A stretch of 64,000 bases of DNA from Pseudomonas moraviensis (GTDB taxonomy: Bacteria > Pseudomonadota > Gammaproteobacteria > Pseudomonadales > Pseudomonadaceae): assembly GCF_900105805.1 (NCBI RefSeq), contig NZ_LT629788.1, positions 5,316,501-5,380,500 of the forward strand. The letters run 5' to 3'. The position numbers were made by a program, and so were the translations under genes. Every line of letters begins with the position of its first letter. Within the stretch, counting starts at the first letter, position 1. The notes under the pieces are model-generated. The model saw nothing but the letters and a program-made list of their open reading frames with translations, was not told the DNA's origin and ran no database searches. This document shows positions 42,712 through 50,662 of this stretch, piece by piece.

Positions 42712-43986
42712 TCAGGCTTTGACACCCTGCAACGGCGGCAGCTTCGCCAGCTTCAGTGCCACCAGCAGTGCGATCAGCAACAACGCACCGATAAACAAGC
42801 CGATCCCGTTCCACCCGCCCAGATGCCAGAACACCCCGCCCGCCGTCCCGGCAATACTCGAACCGGCGTAATAACTGAACAGATACAGCGACGAGGCCTG
42901 TCCCTTGGCCGTCAATGCGCGCCGGCCGATCCAGCTGCTCGCCACCGAGTGCGCGGCGAAGAAGCCGAAGGTGAACACCAACATGCCGATGATCACCAGC
43001 AACAGAGGCGTGAACATCGTCAGCACCAGCCCTGCAAACATCAGCGCAATGGTCGCCCACAACACTTTGCGCCGTCCCAGCTTGTCCGCGAGCGAACCGA
43101 TCTTCGCTGAGCTGTAGATCCCAGACAGATAGACCACCGAGAGCAAACCGACAAATACCTGATCCAGGTTGTACGGCGCGGCCAGCAAGCGATAGCCGAT
43201 ATAGTTGAACAATGTGACGAACGCGCCCATCAGCACAAACGCCTCAAGAAACAGCAGCGGCAGCCCGGCGTCGCGAAAGTGCATGGTGAAGCCATCGAGC
43301 AGGCTGCGCGGGTGCAACGAGCGGGCGCGGAAGTTGCGCGACTCCGGGAGGATCTTCCAGAACACCGCCGCCGCGATCAGCGCCAGGCCGCCTATCACCA
43401 GCATCGCTGTGTGCCAACTGACGAAGTCGATGAGAACTCCAGTGATCAAGCGCCCGCTCATCCCGCCGATCGCGTTGCCGCCGATGTACAAACCCATCGC
43501 CAGGCCGATGTGCTGTGGATGAATTTCCTCGCTCAGATAAGTCATCGCCACTGCGGCGAGACCGCTCAACGACAGACCGATCAACGCGCGCATGATCAGC
43601 ACGCCGTGCCAGCTCGGCATCATCGAACTGGCGATGGTGCACAACGCGGCAGCGAACAGCGCCGCGACCATCACCGGTTTACGGCCGATGCGGTCGGAAA
43701 TCGGCCCGGTGATCAGCAAGCCGAAGGCCAGCATGCCGGTTGCCATCGAGAGGATCAGGCTGCTCTGCGCTGCATTAATTCCGTATTCGTGCGAAAGCAG
43801 CGGCATCATCGGTTGCACGCAATAGAGCAGGGCGAACGTCGCAAAGCCGCCACAGAACAGCGCCAGCACCGTGCGCATGAACGCCGGCGTGCCTTTTTCG
43901 ATGTAGATCTCCTGCAGCTCGGCGAGGGTATCGTCGCCGGCAGAGGGCGGGACTTCGTGGGCAAGGGGCGCGACAGCAGTTTTCAC
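42712..43986 (-). CDS. Major facilitator superfamily transporter (YnfM-like)
   Basis: A 424-residue MFS permease with 12 predicted membrane helices. The typical loop 2-3 signature is seen (GPISDRIGRKPVMVAALF) and repeated in the second half (GSLADKLGRRKVLWATI). It resembles the YnfM/inner-membrane drug transport group; the substrate is not known. A GTG start (MKTAVAPLAHEV) with GAGG six bases upstream is chosen over frames that run into the divergent promoter. It is divergent from a LysR regulator that probably controls it. Confidence 0.85.
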   Translation of the reverse strand: MKTAVAPLAHEVPPSAGDDTLAELQEIYIEKGTPAFMRTVLALFCGGFATFALLYCVQPMMPLLSHEYGINAAQSSLILSMATGMLAFGLLITGPISDRIGRKPVMVAALFAAALCTIASSMMPSWHGVLIMRALIGLSLSGLAAVAMTYLSEEIHPQHIGLAMGLYIGGNAIGGMSGRLITGVLIDFVSWHTAMLVIGGLALIAAAVFWKILPESRNFRARSLHPRSLLDGFTMHFRDAGLPLLFLEAFVLMGAFVTLFNYIGYRLLAAPYNLDQVFVGLLSVVYLSGIYSSAKIGSLADKLGRRKVLWATIALMFAGLVLTMFTPLLLVIIGMLVFTFGFFAAHSVASSWIGRRALTAKGQASSLYLFSYYAGSSIAGTAGGVFWHLGGWNGIGLFIGALLLIALLVALKLAKLPPLQGVKA

Positions 43987-44104
43987 TTCAGACCTCGGAG
44001 GGCACGGCCAGGCAGGCAATGAAAAAATCATATAGCTGGCTAATGTTTCTATCCAATATATTGTTCGACCTGTTTGATAGCTTTGACGACCTATTGGAGC
44101 CCCC
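43987..44104. promoter_or_regulatory. Divergent MFS-lysR promoter region with palindromes
   Basis: This AT-rich gap contains a perfect palindrome CAATATATTG (44054-44063) flanked by ATAG/CTAT half-sites on both sides (for example ATAG-N13-CTAT at its left). This fits a LysR-type operator region. On the minus strand TTGGAT-N18-TATGAT could serve the MFS gene. Sites are inferred by pattern only. Confidence 0.4.
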
Positions 44105-45007
44105 ATGGAACTGCGTCATCTGCGTTACTTCATTGCCGTCGCCGAAGAGCTGCATTTCGGCCGCGCCGCGCAGGTGCTGGGCATTTCCCAGCCACCGCTG
44201 AGCCAGCAGATTCAGGCGCTGGAGCAACAGCTCGGCGCGCGATTGTTCGAGCGCACCAATCGTCGGGTCGAGTTGAGCGAGGCGGGCAGGTTGTTTCTGC
44301 AAGAGGCGCGGCTGGTGCTGGCGCAGGTCGACAAGGCGGCGGACGTCGCTCGCCGCGCGCAGCTTGGCGAACTTGGCGAGCTGAAGATTGGCTTCACCTC
44401 TTCGGCGCCGTTCAACTCGACCATTCCGCAGGCGATCTTTTCCTTCCGTCAGCGCTTTCCGGCGGTGCATCTGAACCTGCGCGAGATGAGCAGCACCATG
44501 GTCGCCGATGCATTGGTCGATCAATCGATCGAGGTGGGCATCATGCGTCCGCTGGGCTTGCCGGATTCATTGAGTGTGGTTGAGTTGATGCGTGAGCCGT
44601 TGGTAGCGGTGCTCAGTTCCAAGCATCCACTGGCCCAAGGAAGCGACGAAGGCCTGTTTCTCTCGGCGCTGGCGCTGGAGCCCTTCGTGTTCTTTCCGCG
44701 CAGCTATGGCAGCGGGCTCTATGCACAACTGCTCAGTCTGGCCCGCGATGCCGGATTCAGTCCGCACTTTGCCCAAGAGGCGGGGGAGGCGATGACCATC
44801 ATCGGTCTGGTTGCGGCGGGGCTCGGAGTTTCGGTGTTGCCGGCGTCCTATCAGCGGATGCGCATCGACGGCGTGGTCTACCGCCCGCTGCTCGATCCCG
44901 AGGCAATTTCAGCGGTATGGCTGGTGCAGCGCAAGGACCAGAAATCGCCGATGGCCAAGGCGTTTGTCGAACTGCTTACGTACAAGGTTGAGCCACTGAC
45001 GGTGTGA
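44105..45007 (+). CDS. LysR-family transcriptional regulator
   Basis: A 300-residue LTTR. The N-terminal winged helix reads MELRHLRYFIAVAEELHFGRAAQ then SQPPLSQQIQALEQQLG. The C-terminal periplasmic-binding-like effector domain starts near residue 90 (LKIGFTSSAPFNS). It resembles the CatR/BenM-like group in the HTH, but the effector is unknown. Divergent transcription from the MFS transporter implies it regulates that gene and itself. Confidence 0.92.
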   Translation: MELRHLRYFIAVAEELHFGRAAQVLGISQPPLSQQIQALEQQLGARLFERTNRRVELSEAGRLFLQEARLVLAQVDKAADVARRAQLGELGELKIGFTSSAPFNSTIPQAIFSFRQRFPAVHLNLREMSSTMVADALVDQSIEVGIMRPLGLPDSLSVVELMREPLVAVLSSKHPLAQGSDEGLFLSALALEPFVFFPRSYGSGLYAQLLSLARDAGFSPHFAQEAGEAMTIIGLVAAGLGVSVLPASYQRMRIDGVVYRPLLDPEAISAVWLVQRKDQKSPMAKAFVELLTYKVEPLTV

Positions 45008-45019
45008 AGGCGGCTGGCG

Positions 45020-45116
45020 CTTTCGCGAGCAGGCTCGCTCCCACAGTTGATCTCGGGTCAAAACCGAAGTTGCGTATGACGCCCTATTCCCTGTGGGAGC
45101 GAGCCTGCTCGCGAAG
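45020..45116. repeat. REP pair (CGCGAGCAGGCTCGCTCCCACA variant)
   Basis: TTCGCGAGCAGGCTCGCTCC and GGGAGCGAGCCTGCTCGCGA face each other in the reverse arrangement to the other members of the family (GTGGGAG ends inward). Confidence 0.85.
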
Positions 45117-45229
45117 AGGCCGGAAGCGGCCTGCGCTCCCGAAAGGGGCTTGTGAGACTCTGAGGATCCTGGGTAACCAGCCATCGCAGAGCCAGGCAGG
45201 TAATCGGCGATGACAAGCCGACCTGTCTG

Positions 45230-45256
45230 TGAAAGGGCGCCAAACGGCGCCCTTTG
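45230..45256. terminator. Bidirectional terminator between lysR and the aryl polyene operon
   Basis: AAAGGGCGCC-AAAC-GGCGCCCTTT is a perfect 10-bp stem between convergent genes. It ends the minus-strand pigment operon at its 3' side and may also end lysR. The T-runs are short. Confidence 0.7.
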
Positions 45257-45269
45257 TCATTTCTGGCGC

Positions 45270-45713
45270 TTACTGAACCTTCGCCAGATCACCCTTCAAC
45301 GCAACGCCCGCCATGATCGCGCCGGCGTGGCACTCGTAGGTTTGCGCGTCCTTGCGCTCGTTGCGTTTGTAGAAGCTGACGATGTTGGTCACGGCGTTGG
45401 CGCCGGCATTTTTTGCGGCCTGATGCAGGCTGATGATTGCCGATTGGGCGACCCACTCGCAGGCGACTTCGTCAGATTTGTTGAAGGCGTTGGTTTTCTT
45501 GTTGGTCACGGCGTCGGGGCTGACGACGGTGACTTTGCCGGCCGGGGTGTTGCCGGCCAGATAGAATTTCACGCTGCCATCGATCTTGCCCGAGCGGGTG
45601 GCCTCGGCGACGGCTTTGTCGAATGGCAGGTAGACCGCTGTGTCGCGGGCCTGGCTGACCGCTGGCAAGGCGCAGAGCAACAGAGTGACGGCGGCGAGTT
45701 TGTGGAAGTGCAT
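45270..45713 (-). CDS. Small conserved secreted protein at the end of the aryl polyene operon
   Basis: A 147-residue protein with a clear signal peptide (MHFHKLAAVTLLLCALPAVS, cleavage after QA). The mature part has two cysteines (VACEWVAQS, TYECHAG) that could form a disulfide, and ends ALKGDLAKVQ. Homologues in Pseudomonas are often labelled excinuclease, which the sequence does not support: no ABC or UvrA motifs are present. It follows the last ketosynthase by 29 bases on the same strand. The function is unknown, and operon membership is inferred from spacing and the terminator just after it. Confidence 0.75.
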   Translation of the reverse strand: MHFHKLAAVTLLLCALPAVSQARDTAVYLPFDKAVAEATRSGKIDGSVKFYLAGNTPAGKVTVVSPDAVTNKKTNAFNKSDEVACEWVAQSAIISLHQAAKNAGANAVTNIVSFYKRNERKDAQTYECHAGAIMAGVALKGDLAKVQ

Positions 45714-45742
45714 GAAGGTCTCCTTGACCTGGATTGATTCGG

Positions 45743-46975
45743 TTATGCCCAGCGGCGGAAGATCAACGAAGTGTTGACGCCGCCGAAAGCGAAATTGTTG
45801 TTCATCACGTAGTCGTGATGCATCTGGCGGAATTCGCCGCGCAGGTAATCGAGCTTGCCGCAGTGCGGATCGACCTCGTCGAGGTTGAAGGTGTGCACGT
45901 ACTGGTCGCGGTTGAGCATCTCGATGCTGAACCACGATTCCAGCGCACCGCAGGCACCGAGGGTGTGGCCGAGAAAACTCTTCTGCGAGCTGATCGGCAT
46001 GTGCTCACCGAACAGGCTGCTGGTGGCCAGTGTTTCGGCGATGTCGCCCTGCTCGGTCGCGGTGCCGTGGCCGTTCACATAACCGATGGCATCCGGGCTG
46101 AGGCCGGCATCTTCCAGGGCCAGTTCCATGGCGCGGCGCATCGTGACCTGTTCCGGGCGGGTAGTGTGCTGGCCATCGGCGTTGCTGCCGAAACCGACAA
46201 TTTCCGCGTGGATATGCGCGCCACGGGCGAGGGCGTGTTCAAGCTCCTCAAGCACCAGCATGCCGCCACCCTCACCGATCACCAGACCGTCACGGCCCTT
46301 GTCATACGGGCGTGGGCTGGTCTGTGGTGCATCGTTTTTCAGACTGGTGGCGTAGAGCGCGTCGAAGACCATGGCTTCGGTCGGGCACAGCTCTTCGGCG
46401 CCGCCAGCGAGCATCAGTGGCAAGCGGCCGAACTTGATCGCCTCGTAGGCGTAACCGATGCCCTGGCTGCCGCTGGTGCAGGCGCTGGAGGTCGGAATCA
46501 GGCGTCCGGTGAGGCCGAAGAAGATGCTGATATTGGCCGCGGTGGTGTGCGGCATCATCCGCACATAGGAGTTGGCGTTGAGCCCCTCGGCCACCGAGTT
46601 GAGCAGCATGTTGCCGAAAGCCTTGATCTCGTCAGTGCTGCCGGTGGACGAGCCGCAGGCAACGCCCATGCGCCCGTCCTTGATCGATTCGTCGCCGAGC
46701 AGGCCTGCGTCGGCCAGGGCTTTTTCCGCCGCCGCGACCGCCAGGCGGGAAACCCGGCCCATGCTGCGCAATTGTTTGCGGGTCCAGTGCGATGGCACGA
46801 CAAAGTCATCGATGGGGCCGGCCAGACGCGTGTTGAGTTCAGTGAAGCGATCCCACTCGTCCATGCGGCGAATGCCGCTGCGGTTGGCCGCGAAGTTGCC
46901 GGCAATGGTCTGCCAGTCGCTGCCCAGCGAGGTGATGCCGGCCATGCCGGTGACGACGACGCGCTTCATCAGCAC
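45743..46975 (-). CDS. Beta-ketoacyl-ACP synthase of the aryl polyene cluster (ApeR-like)
   Basis: A 410-residue FabF-type ketosynthase with the full Cys-His-His triad: SSACTSGSQ, NGHGTATEQGD and FLGHTLGACGALES. By its place at the end of the cluster after the dehydratase and ketoreductase it corresponds to ApeR, the second active ketosynthase of aryl polyene systems. It would condense malonyl-ACP with early or alternative acyl chains. It overlaps the ketoreductase gene by seven bases. Confidence 0.88.
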   Translation of the reverse strand: MLMKRVVVTGMAGITSLGSDWQTIAGNFAANRSGIRRMDEWDRFTELNTRLAGPIDDFVVPSHWTRKQLRSMGRVSRLAVAAAEKALADAGLLGDESIKDGRMGVACGSSTGSTDEIKAFGNMLLNSVAEGLNANSYVRMMPHTTAANISIFFGLTGRLIPTSSACTSGSQGIGYAYEAIKFGRLPLMLAGGAEELCPTEAMVFDALYATSLKNDAPQTSPRPYDKGRDGLVIGEGGGMLVLEELEHALARGAHIHAEIVGFGSNADGQHTTRPEQVTMRRAMELALEDAGLSPDAIGYVNGHGTATEQGDIAETLATSSLFGEHMPISSQKSFLGHTLGACGALESWFSIEMLNRDQYVHTFNLDEVDPHCGKLDYLRGEFRQMHHDYVMNNNFAFGGVNTSLIFRRWA

Positions 46976-47697
46976 AGGCCTCCGTTGACGGCCAGGACCT
47001 GGCGGGTGATGTACGAGGCTTCCGCCGACATCAGGAAATTCACCGCAGCCGCCACTTCTTCAGGGGTGCCCATGCGCTGCGCGGGGATCATTTTCATCAG
47101 CTCTTCCACCGGTACGTTTTCGTCGAGCATGGCCGTGTCGATCAGGCCCGGGGCGACGCAGTTAACGGTGATTTTGCGCTTGCCCAGCTCGATCGCCAAC
47201 GCCTTTGCCGCGCCGATCACCCCGGCCTTCGAAGCGCTGTAGTTGACCTGGCCACGGTTGCCGATCAGACCCGACACCGACGTGATGCAGACGATGCGCC
47301 CGGCGGCGCGGCGACGGATCATCGGCATCATCACCGGGTGCAAAACGTTGTAGAAGCCGTCGAGATTGGTGCGCAGGACCACGTCCCAATCGTCATCGCT
47401 CAGCGCCGGAAACGCGCCGTCGCGGGTCAGCCCGGCGTTGAGCACTACCCCGTAATAGGCACCGTGGTTGTCGACATCGGCTTCGAGAATGCTTCTGCAG
47501 GTGTCACGGTCGGCAACATCGAATTGCAGAATGCGCGCACGGCGACCCAGTGCTTCGATTTCGGCCTGCACCGCTTGGGCTTCGGTCATGCCGTTGCGGC
47601 AATGCAGGACGATGTCATGCCCGGCTTGCGCCAGACGCAAGGCAATGGCGCGGCCGATGCCACGGCTGGAGCCGGTGACCAGTACGGATTCAGTCAT
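46969..47697 (-). CDS. 3-oxoacyl-ACP reductase, FabG-like (ApeQ-like)
   Basis: A 242-residue short-chain dehydrogenase. The NADPH motif TGSSRGIGRAI and catalytic Ser, Tyr and Lys (ITSVSGLIG, YSASKAG) are intact. It would reduce the beta-keto group after each condensation in polyene synthesis. It overlaps the upstream dehydratase gene by eight bases and the downstream ketosynthase gene by seven, so translation is tightly coupled. Confidence 0.92.
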   Translation of the reverse strand: MTESVLVTGSSRGIGRAIALRLAQAGHDIVLHCRNGMTEAQAVQAEIEALGRRARILQFDVADRDTCRSILEADVDNHGAYYGVVLNAGLTRDGAFPALSDDDWDVVLRTNLDGFYNVLHPVMMPMIRRRAAGRIVCITSVSGLIGNRGQVNYSASKAGVIGAAKALAIELGKRKITVNCVAPGLIDTAMLDENVPVEELMKMIPAQRMGTPEEVAAAVNFLMSAEASYITRQVLAVNGGLC

Positions 47698-48154
47698 CGT
47701 GCGACTCCTTTGTCTGTTGCAGGTATTGGTTGGCTTCGGGCGGACGGAACACGTTCAGCCGTGCGCTGGCATGAATGCCGTCGCCATGGATATGGCATTC
47801 GAACACGCCCATGCCGTTGTCGTCTTCAAGTGAGCGAATGCCGTGGATGGTCAATTCGCTGCCCGGCGCAAAGGCTTCGACGTTGCACTCGAACTTGCGC
47901 GTGCCGAGGAGAAAGCCCAGCTCCACCGGATTGCCTTTTTGCCGCGCGTGGCAACCGGCGAAAGCGGCGACGCTCTGCGCCATCAGCTCGACGCCGACCC
48001 ACGCCGGCAGGCTACCGTCGGGCAGGTTGAACAGGCCGTCGGGCTTGACCGTCAGGCGGGTGAAGATCTGCTCGTCATCGAAGCGCTCGATGGCGTCGAT
48101 CAGAATCATGTCGCCGGCGTGCGGCAGCAGTTCGGCGAGCGGCCAGTGGCTCAT
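47690..48154 (-). CDS. Hotdog-fold 3-hydroxyacyl-ACP dehydratase subunit (ApeP-like)
   Basis: A 154-residue single-hotdog protein: LLPHAGDMILIDAIERF, then WVGVELMAQSVAAFAGCHA (central helix), then GFLLGTRKFECNVEAF. It matches the ApeP type, which in Xenorhabdus forms a heterodimer with ApeI. The partner here is the hotdog domain fused to the AMP-ligase at 59611-61290. The ATG at 48154 overlaps the previous ketosynthase stop (ATGA); a longer frame upstream is a shadow of that gene. Confidence 0.88.
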   Translation of the reverse strand: MSHWPLAELLPHAGDMILIDAIERFDDEQIFTRLTVKPDGLFNLPDGSLPAWVGVELMAQSVAAFAGCHARQKGNPVELGFLLGTRKFECNVEAFAPGSELTIHGIRSLEDDNGMGVFECHIHGDGIHASARLNVFRPPEANQYLQQTKESHDD

Positions 48155-49347
48155 GGGGCGTCTCCGATTATCAGGCTGACGTTGTTGCCGCCGAAGGCAA
48201 ACGAGTTGCTCATCAGGTAGCGCGGTGCAATGGACGTCAGGCGCTCGCTCGCAGTCACCCACTGCAGGGGCGGCAGCGCGGGATCGGCCTGGCCGTCCCA
48301 GATGTGCGGCGGCAACGCTTGGTCGGGGTTGTCGGCGCTCAGGCTCAGCCAGCAGAACGCCGCTTCCAGTGCACCAGCCGCGCCGAGGGTGTGGCCGGTC
48401 AGCGGCTTGGTCGACGAGCAGGCGACGCCGTTGGGAAACAGCGCCGCGACCGCCAGACTTTCCATGGCGTCGTTGTGTTGAGTGGCGGTGCCGTGCAGGT
48501 TCAGGTAGTTGATTTGCGCGGCTTGCAGATCGGCGCGGCCCAGGGCTTTTTGCATCGCTTGCAGGGCGCCGCGACCGCTCGGCTCTGGCGCGGAAATATG
48601 GTGCGCATCCGAGCTGGCGCCTGCGCCGAGCAGGGCAATCCCCGGACCTTCGCCGCGCTGTTTGCTCATCACGAACAGCACCGCTGCTTCGCCGATATTG
48701 ATGCCGTTGCGGTTGGCCGAAAAAGGATTGCAGCGTTCATCTGAAACGGCTTCCAGCGAAGAAAAACCGTTCAGGGTGAGCTTGCACAGACTGTCGACGC
48801 CGCCGCACAGCACCGCATCGCACAGGCCCAGATCGAGCAGACGCTGAGCACTCATCAACGCGCGGGCACTGGAAGTGCAGGCGGTGGAAATCACGTAGGC
48901 CGGACCGCTCAGTTGCAGCCACTCGGCGAGAAAATTCGCCGGAGCGCCAAGTTCCTGCTGGCGATAGTCGTACTCGCGAGGAAACTGTTGCTCGCGGATG
49001 TAATGCGCCAGACCCCGGCTCGCCTCGTCGATGCCTGACGTGCTGGTGCCGAGCACGACGCCGATGCGTTCACGGCCATAGGTCTGGATCGCGCGATCGA
49101 TGTCGTCACGAATCTGCAGCGCGGCTTCCAGCAGCAGTTGGTTGTTGCGACTGCTGTGCTCGATCATTTCGGCTGGAATCGCGGCCAATTCACCGTGCAC
49201 GGCGGCCACTGGCAGCTCACGCTCGACAACCCGGCCGGCCTCGCGGCGCATCCCCGAACAGTCGCCGGCGAACAGATTGCGCGCGACTTCAGACTTGTCG
49301 CGGCCCAGGGCGCAGATTACGCCGAGGGCATTCAGGTAAGCGGTCAT
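48151..49347 (-). CDS. Beta-ketoacyl-ACP synthase of the aryl polyene cluster (ApeO-like)
   Basis: A 398-residue ketosynthase with intact triad: STACTSSARALMS, NLHGTATQHND and LTGHTLGAAGALEA. In the characterised Xenorhabdus system the ketosynthase ApeO pairs with the chain-length factor ApeC; here that partner would be the protein at 63134-63859, at the far end of the operon. It is followed by the ApeP-like dehydratase and preceded, with a four-base overlap, by a lipoprotein gene. Confidence 0.88.
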   Translation of the reverse strand: MTAYLNALGVICALGRDKSEVARNLFAGDCSGMRREAGRVVERELPVAAVHGELAAIPAEMIEHSSRNNQLLLEAALQIRDDIDRAIQTYGRERIGVVLGTSTSGIDEASRGLAHYIREQQFPREYDYRQQELGAPANFLAEWLQLSGPAYVISTACTSSARALMSAQRLLDLGLCDAVLCGGVDSLCKLTLNGFSSLEAVSDERCNPFSANRNGINIGEAAVLFVMSKQRGEGPGIALLGAGASSDAHHISAPEPSGRGALQAMQKALGRADLQAAQINYLNLHGTATQHNDAMESLAVAALFPNGVACSSTKPLTGHTLGAAGALEAAFCWLSLSADNPDQALPPHIWDGQADPALPPLQWVTASERLTSIAPRYLMSNSFAFGGNNVSLIIGDAP

Positions 49348-49814
49348 GGCGTCGATTCACCTAACTGGGAAACGCGATAGTGCGGGCCTTGGGGCAGGCC
49401 CATTTCGAAGCTCAACGGTTGTGAATAACGGACGTGCCAGCGCGCCGGCAGTGAACGCTGATCGGGTTGTTGCCGGGCGTCGGGATAGTTGCGCAGCAGT
49501 TCGGCGGACGGGGTCAGGGCGAACAGCAGCGCGGCGAACAACTCCCGCGCCTCGGGGTTGGGCGGCAGCAGACCGTCGGCCTGCCAATGCCCGTCGATCA
49601 GTCGCTGACGAGCCTGGGGGATGCCCAGCGGATCCATCATCGACCAGCGCGTGCCGGCGCCTTCGCGCTGGATCACCAGCAGCCAGTCCTGACGCTGCCC
49701 GGCCTGCTCGCGTTCGATGTGCAGTTGCAGCGGCAGGGGCAGCGTCGGATTGGCTGCTGGCAGCGGTGCCTGGCTGGCACAGGCGCTCAACAACAGGGCA
49801 CAGAACACCATCAT
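49344..49814 (-). CDS. DUF3261-type lipoprotein of the aryl polyene cluster
   Basis: A 156-residue predicted lipoprotein: MMVFCALLLSACASQAP has the lipobox LLSAC. The mature part is beta-rich with LHIEREQAGQRQDWLLVIQ, typical of the DUF3261 proteins that accompany aryl polyene genes. Its position with a LolA-like protein and an MMPL exporter suggests a role in moving or anchoring the pigment in the outer membrane. The start is uncertain (GTG at 49826 or ATG at 49814); upstream in-frame codons fall within a REPIN. Confidence 0.75.
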   Translation of the reverse strand: MMVFCALLLSACASQAPLPAANPTLPLPLQLHIEREQAGQRQDWLLVIQREGAGTRWSMMDPLGIPQARQRLIDGHWQADGLLPPNPEARELFAALLFALTPSAELLRNYPDARQQPDQRSLPARWHVRYSQPLSFEMGLPQGPHYRVSQLGESTP

Positions 49815-49832
49815 CAGCCATGCCACAATCCT

Positions 49833-49922
49833 TGTAGGAGTGAGCCTGCTCGCGATAGCGGTCATGCATTCAAAATAGTCATTGGCTGACCTACCGCTAT
49901 CGCGAGCAGGCTCACTCCTACA
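49833..49922. repeat. REPIN inside the aryl polyene operon
   Basis: TGTAGGAGTGAGCCTGCTCGCGATAGCGGT and its inverted copy fill nearly the whole gap between the methyltransferase and lipoprotein genes. It is the only REPIN within the operon. Confidence 0.93.
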
Positions 49923-49936
49923 GGTTATGCGTTGCA

Positions 49937-50662
49937 TCAGATAGCACCCGCAAGCGGCTTGCGCGCTACGACATTCACCAGCGTCTCTTCGCGTTCGCCA
50001 AACGGCTTGGGCTTACGCAACCCTAACCGCTCCAGCAAGCCAAAGTCCTTCGACCGGCTCCACCACAGGTACGGGTAGGAAACATTGCGCTCGGCAAACT
50101 CGAAACCCTGCTCGCGAATCATCTGCAGATACCCGGCGGCGCTCTTTTGTACGTGCATCGGATGACGGAACAGCCAGCGGATGACCCAGGTATCGATATA
50201 AGCCTCGGTGGACTCGGCGAACAGCAGATAGCCGCCCGGTTTCAGCACGCGATAGAACTCGGCCAGGGCTTTTTCCTGCTCGACCAGATGATGGAAGGTC
50301 TGGTGACAGAACAGCAGATCGACGCTGGCATCGGCGACCTGGAGCGTGGCGCAATCGCTGCCGATCAACTCGACCGGCATGCCCAGGCGCGCAGCCTCTT
50401 CGCCGCTCAGGTGCAGGCTGTGCGGGTCGGCGTCGACGCCGATCAGGCGCTGCGGGGCAAAGGTCTGGCGCAAGTGAGCGAACGACTTGCCTTGCCCGCA
50501 ACCGGCGTCCAGCAGCACCGGCTGTTCCGGCAGCGGCTCACAGAACAACTCACGCAGATCATTGATCGCCACGCGCAGCACATGGTGCTGCCAGGTGTGG
50601 CTGCGCAGGAACCAGAAGCCGAAGCGGGTTTCCTCGACGTAACTGTCGCTCAGGTAATTCAT
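49937..50662 (-). CDS. Class I SAM-dependent methyltransferase
   Basis: A 241-residue methyltransferase with motif I LLDAGCGQGKSF, an acidic residue in IGVDADPHSLHL, and the post-motif LKPGGYLLFAE. Methylation is a known head-group decoration of aryl polyenes, so it may methylate the aryl ring or its hydroxyl, but the target is inferred. It overlaps the halogenase-like gene by four bases. It is the last gene before the only REPIN in the operon. Confidence 0.85.
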   Translation of the reverse strand: MNYLSDSYVEETRFGFWFLRSHTWQHHVLRVAINDLRELFCEPLPEQPVLLDAGCGQGKSFAHLRQTFAPQRLIGVDADPHSLHLSGEEAARLGMPVELIGSDCATLQVADASVDLLFCHQTFHHLVEQEKALAEFYRVLKPGGYLLFAESTEAYIDTWVIRWLFRHPMHVQKSAAGYLQMIREQGFEFAERNVSYPYLWWSRSKDFGLLERLGLRKPKPFGEREETLVNVVARKPLAGAI

